A DNA stretch of 64,000 nucleotides. Origin: Pararhizobium sp. YC-54 (GTDB lineage: Bacteria; Pseudomonadota; Alphaproteobacteria; Rhizobiales; Rhizobiaceae). Below the pieces are notes generated by a model, which worked only from the letters and a program-made list of their open reading frames with translations, made no database searches and had not been told where the DNA came from. Shown here one piece after another: positions 62,858 through 64,000 of the stretch (position 1 is the stretch's first letter; the number at the start of each line of letters is the position of its first letter). The DNA lies in contig NZ_JAOYTH010000001.1 of assembly GCF_025847205.1 (NCBI RefSeq), positions 434,001-498,000 on the forward strand, read 5' to 3'. The position numbers and the translations under genes were made by a program.

Positions 62858-64000
62858 ATGATCAAGCGTCTACTGGCGGCGACCAGCATCGCTACCCTGT
62901 GCCTGGTATCCGGCGCATCGGCCGCCGAAAAAGTCGAGATGTGGGTTCGCACCGGTGTCGGCGATGCCTTCAAGAAGACCGTGGAAGCCTATAATTCCAG
63001 CCATGAAAACCAGGTTGCGATGACCGAGGTGCCGTTCTCGGAACTGGTGCAGAAATACGCAACCGCGATTGCCGGCGGTCAGGCGCCCGACGCCCTTTCG
63101 ATGGACCTCATCTACAATCCCGCTTTTGCCGCCGCAGGCCAGCTTGAGGACCTGACGGACTGGGCAAAGTCCCTGCCCTATTTCAATTCGCTGTCGCCAT
63201 CGCACGTCAAGCTCGGCACCTATCAGGACCGCATCTACGGTCTGCCGCTGTCCGTCGAGACGTCGGTCTTTGCCTGGAACAAGGACCTCTACAAGAAAGC
63301 CGGCCTCGATCCTGAAAAAGCCCCGGCAAGTTGGGACGAAATCACCGCCAATGCGGAGAAAATCCGGGCACTGGGCGACGACACCTACGGTTTCTACTTC
63401 TCGGGCGGCGGTTGCGGCGGCTGCATGATCTTCACCTTCACTCCGCTCGTATGGGGCTCCGGTACCGACATCCTGTCCGCGGACGGCAAGACCGCGACGC
63501 TCGATACACCGGAGATGCGCAAGGCCGTCGATATCTATCGCAACATGGTCAAGAAAGATCTCGTACCGGCGGGTGCTGCCAGCGATAATGGCGCAAACTT
63601 TCTCTCCTTCACAAACGGCAAGATCGGCCAGCAAAGCCTTGGCGCCTTTGCCATCGGATCGCTGGTGACGGAGCATCCCGACATCCATTTCGGCGTAACG
63701 CTGATCCCCGGCGCCACGGGCGGAACCTCATCCTTTGCCGGCGGCGACAATTTCGTCATCACCAAGGGCACGCCGAAGATGGATGCCGTCAAGGAATTCC
63801 TCGAATATATCTACTCCGAGGACGGCCAGAAGATCATGGCCAAGTATGGCAGCCTGCCGACGCGCGGCGATATCGCCGGCAAGGTGCTCGAAGGTCTCGA
63901 TCCCCGGCTGCAGGTGGGCATCCAGGCGATTTCGGTCGCCAAGACACCCTATACGCTGCAGTTCAACGACCTGATCAACAGCGCCAACGGCCCATGGGCA
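62858..64000 (+). CDS. Sugar ABC transporter substrate-binding protein (3' end beyond window)
   Basis: Periplasmic family 1 binding protein of a CUT1 importer; 381 codons are visible before the window ends. The signal peptide is about residues 1-22 (SGASA), and the mature part starts EKVEMWVRTGVGDAFKKTVEAYNSSHENQVAMTEVPFSELVQKYATAIAGGQAPD. DRIYGLPLSVETSVFAWNKDLYKKAGLDP is near residue 125, and FSGGGCGGCMIF near 190 contains a cysteine pair. GGGAGGAG precedes the ATG. It lies 42 bases after the LacI gene, with a GGCGCC hairpin (62820-62840) between. The permeases are probably just outside. Confidence 0.92.
   Translation, partial: MIKRLLAATSIATLCLVSGASAAEKVEMWVRTGVGDAFKKTVEAYNSSHENQVAMTEVPFSELVQKYATAIAGGQAPDALSMDLIYNPAFAAAGQLEDLTDWAKSLPYFNSLSPSHVKLGTYQDRIYGLPLSVETSVFAWNKDLYKKAGLDPEKAPASWDEITANAEKIRALGDDTYGFYFSGGGCGGCMIFTFTPLVWGSGTDILSADGKTATLDTPEMRKAVDIYRNMVKKDLVPAGAASDNGANFLSFTNGKIGQQSLGAFAIGSLVTEHPDIHFGVTLIPGATGGTSSFAGGDNFVITKGTPKMDAVKEFLEYIYSEDGQKIMAKYGSLPTRGDIAGKVLEGLDPRLQVGIQAISVAKTPYTLQFNDLINSANGPWA

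Overview
The window is a stretch of an alphaproteobacterial chromosome, most likely from the Rhizobiaceae (Rhizobium/Agrobacterium relatives). The GC-rich sequence, the glnB-glnA pair behind a sigma-54 promoter, a phosphatidylcholine synthase (Pcs), SdhE, an invasion-associated locus B protein, the trpD-trpC-moaC-moeA run and the many sugar ABC transporters all point that way. No rRNA, CRISPR array or intact prophage is visible. One tRNA gene (Lys, UUU) lies at 47447-47522.

Positions 1-31774 are mostly housekeeping. They hold NAD(P)HX repair (nnrD, cut by the window edge), PII and glutamine synthetase (glnB, glnA), an orphan TAXI-type binding protein beside a coiled-coil membrane protein, hspQ, an IalB-like periplasmic protein, a YejA-like peptide-binding protein, a FrnE-like DsbA protein, mfd-sdhE, recG, the aminosugar pair glmU and glmS, a polytopic membrane protein, a Na/Pi cotransporter, a PpiD-like foldase, trpD-trpC-moaC-moeA and a CNNM/CBS membrane protein. 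Perfect GC-rich hairpins flanked by A and T runs separate several convergent gene pairs.

Positions 31964-47255 are transport-rich. A galactofuranose-type ABC operon (ytfQ, ytfR, ytfT, yjfF) ends in its own FadR-type GntR regulator and carries a palindromic operator in front of ytfQ. Next to it, pcs, a quinone oxidoreductase and a complete BMP/nucleoside-type ABC transporter run in one direction to a clear terminator. A UbiH-like monooxygenase, an AEC carrier and a CcdA-like protein follow.

Positions 47447-54741 form an accessory block just after tRNA-Lys. It contains a degenerate stretch, several very small genes (24, 25, 41, 53, 64, 77, 102, 114 and 145 residues), a GlxA-type AraC regulator, an MgtC-like protein and a cysteine hydrolase. 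Reading the intergenic DNA shows at least five copies of the GGAAC-N16/17-NGTT pattern of the alphaproteobacterial general-stress sigma factor (EcfG/RpoE2). Four of them lie 27-30 bases before the start codon of a tiny gene and the fifth sits at mgtC. I regard this as the most interesting signal in the window: a clustered stress regulon of mostly undescribed small proteins. A probable small RNA (about 50600-50734) lies between the AraC regulator and mgtC.

Positions 54742-64000 hold two carbohydrate-uptake loci. The first has a GH51 alpha-L-arabinofuranosidase, a complete ABC importer and a regulator that joins an ArsR-type HTH to a 200-residue C-terminal domain; near-identical 19-base operators lie before the regulator and before the glycosidase. 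The second has a LacI regulator that seems to start at CTG, with tandem LacI-type operators, followed by a sugar-binding protein that runs off the window.
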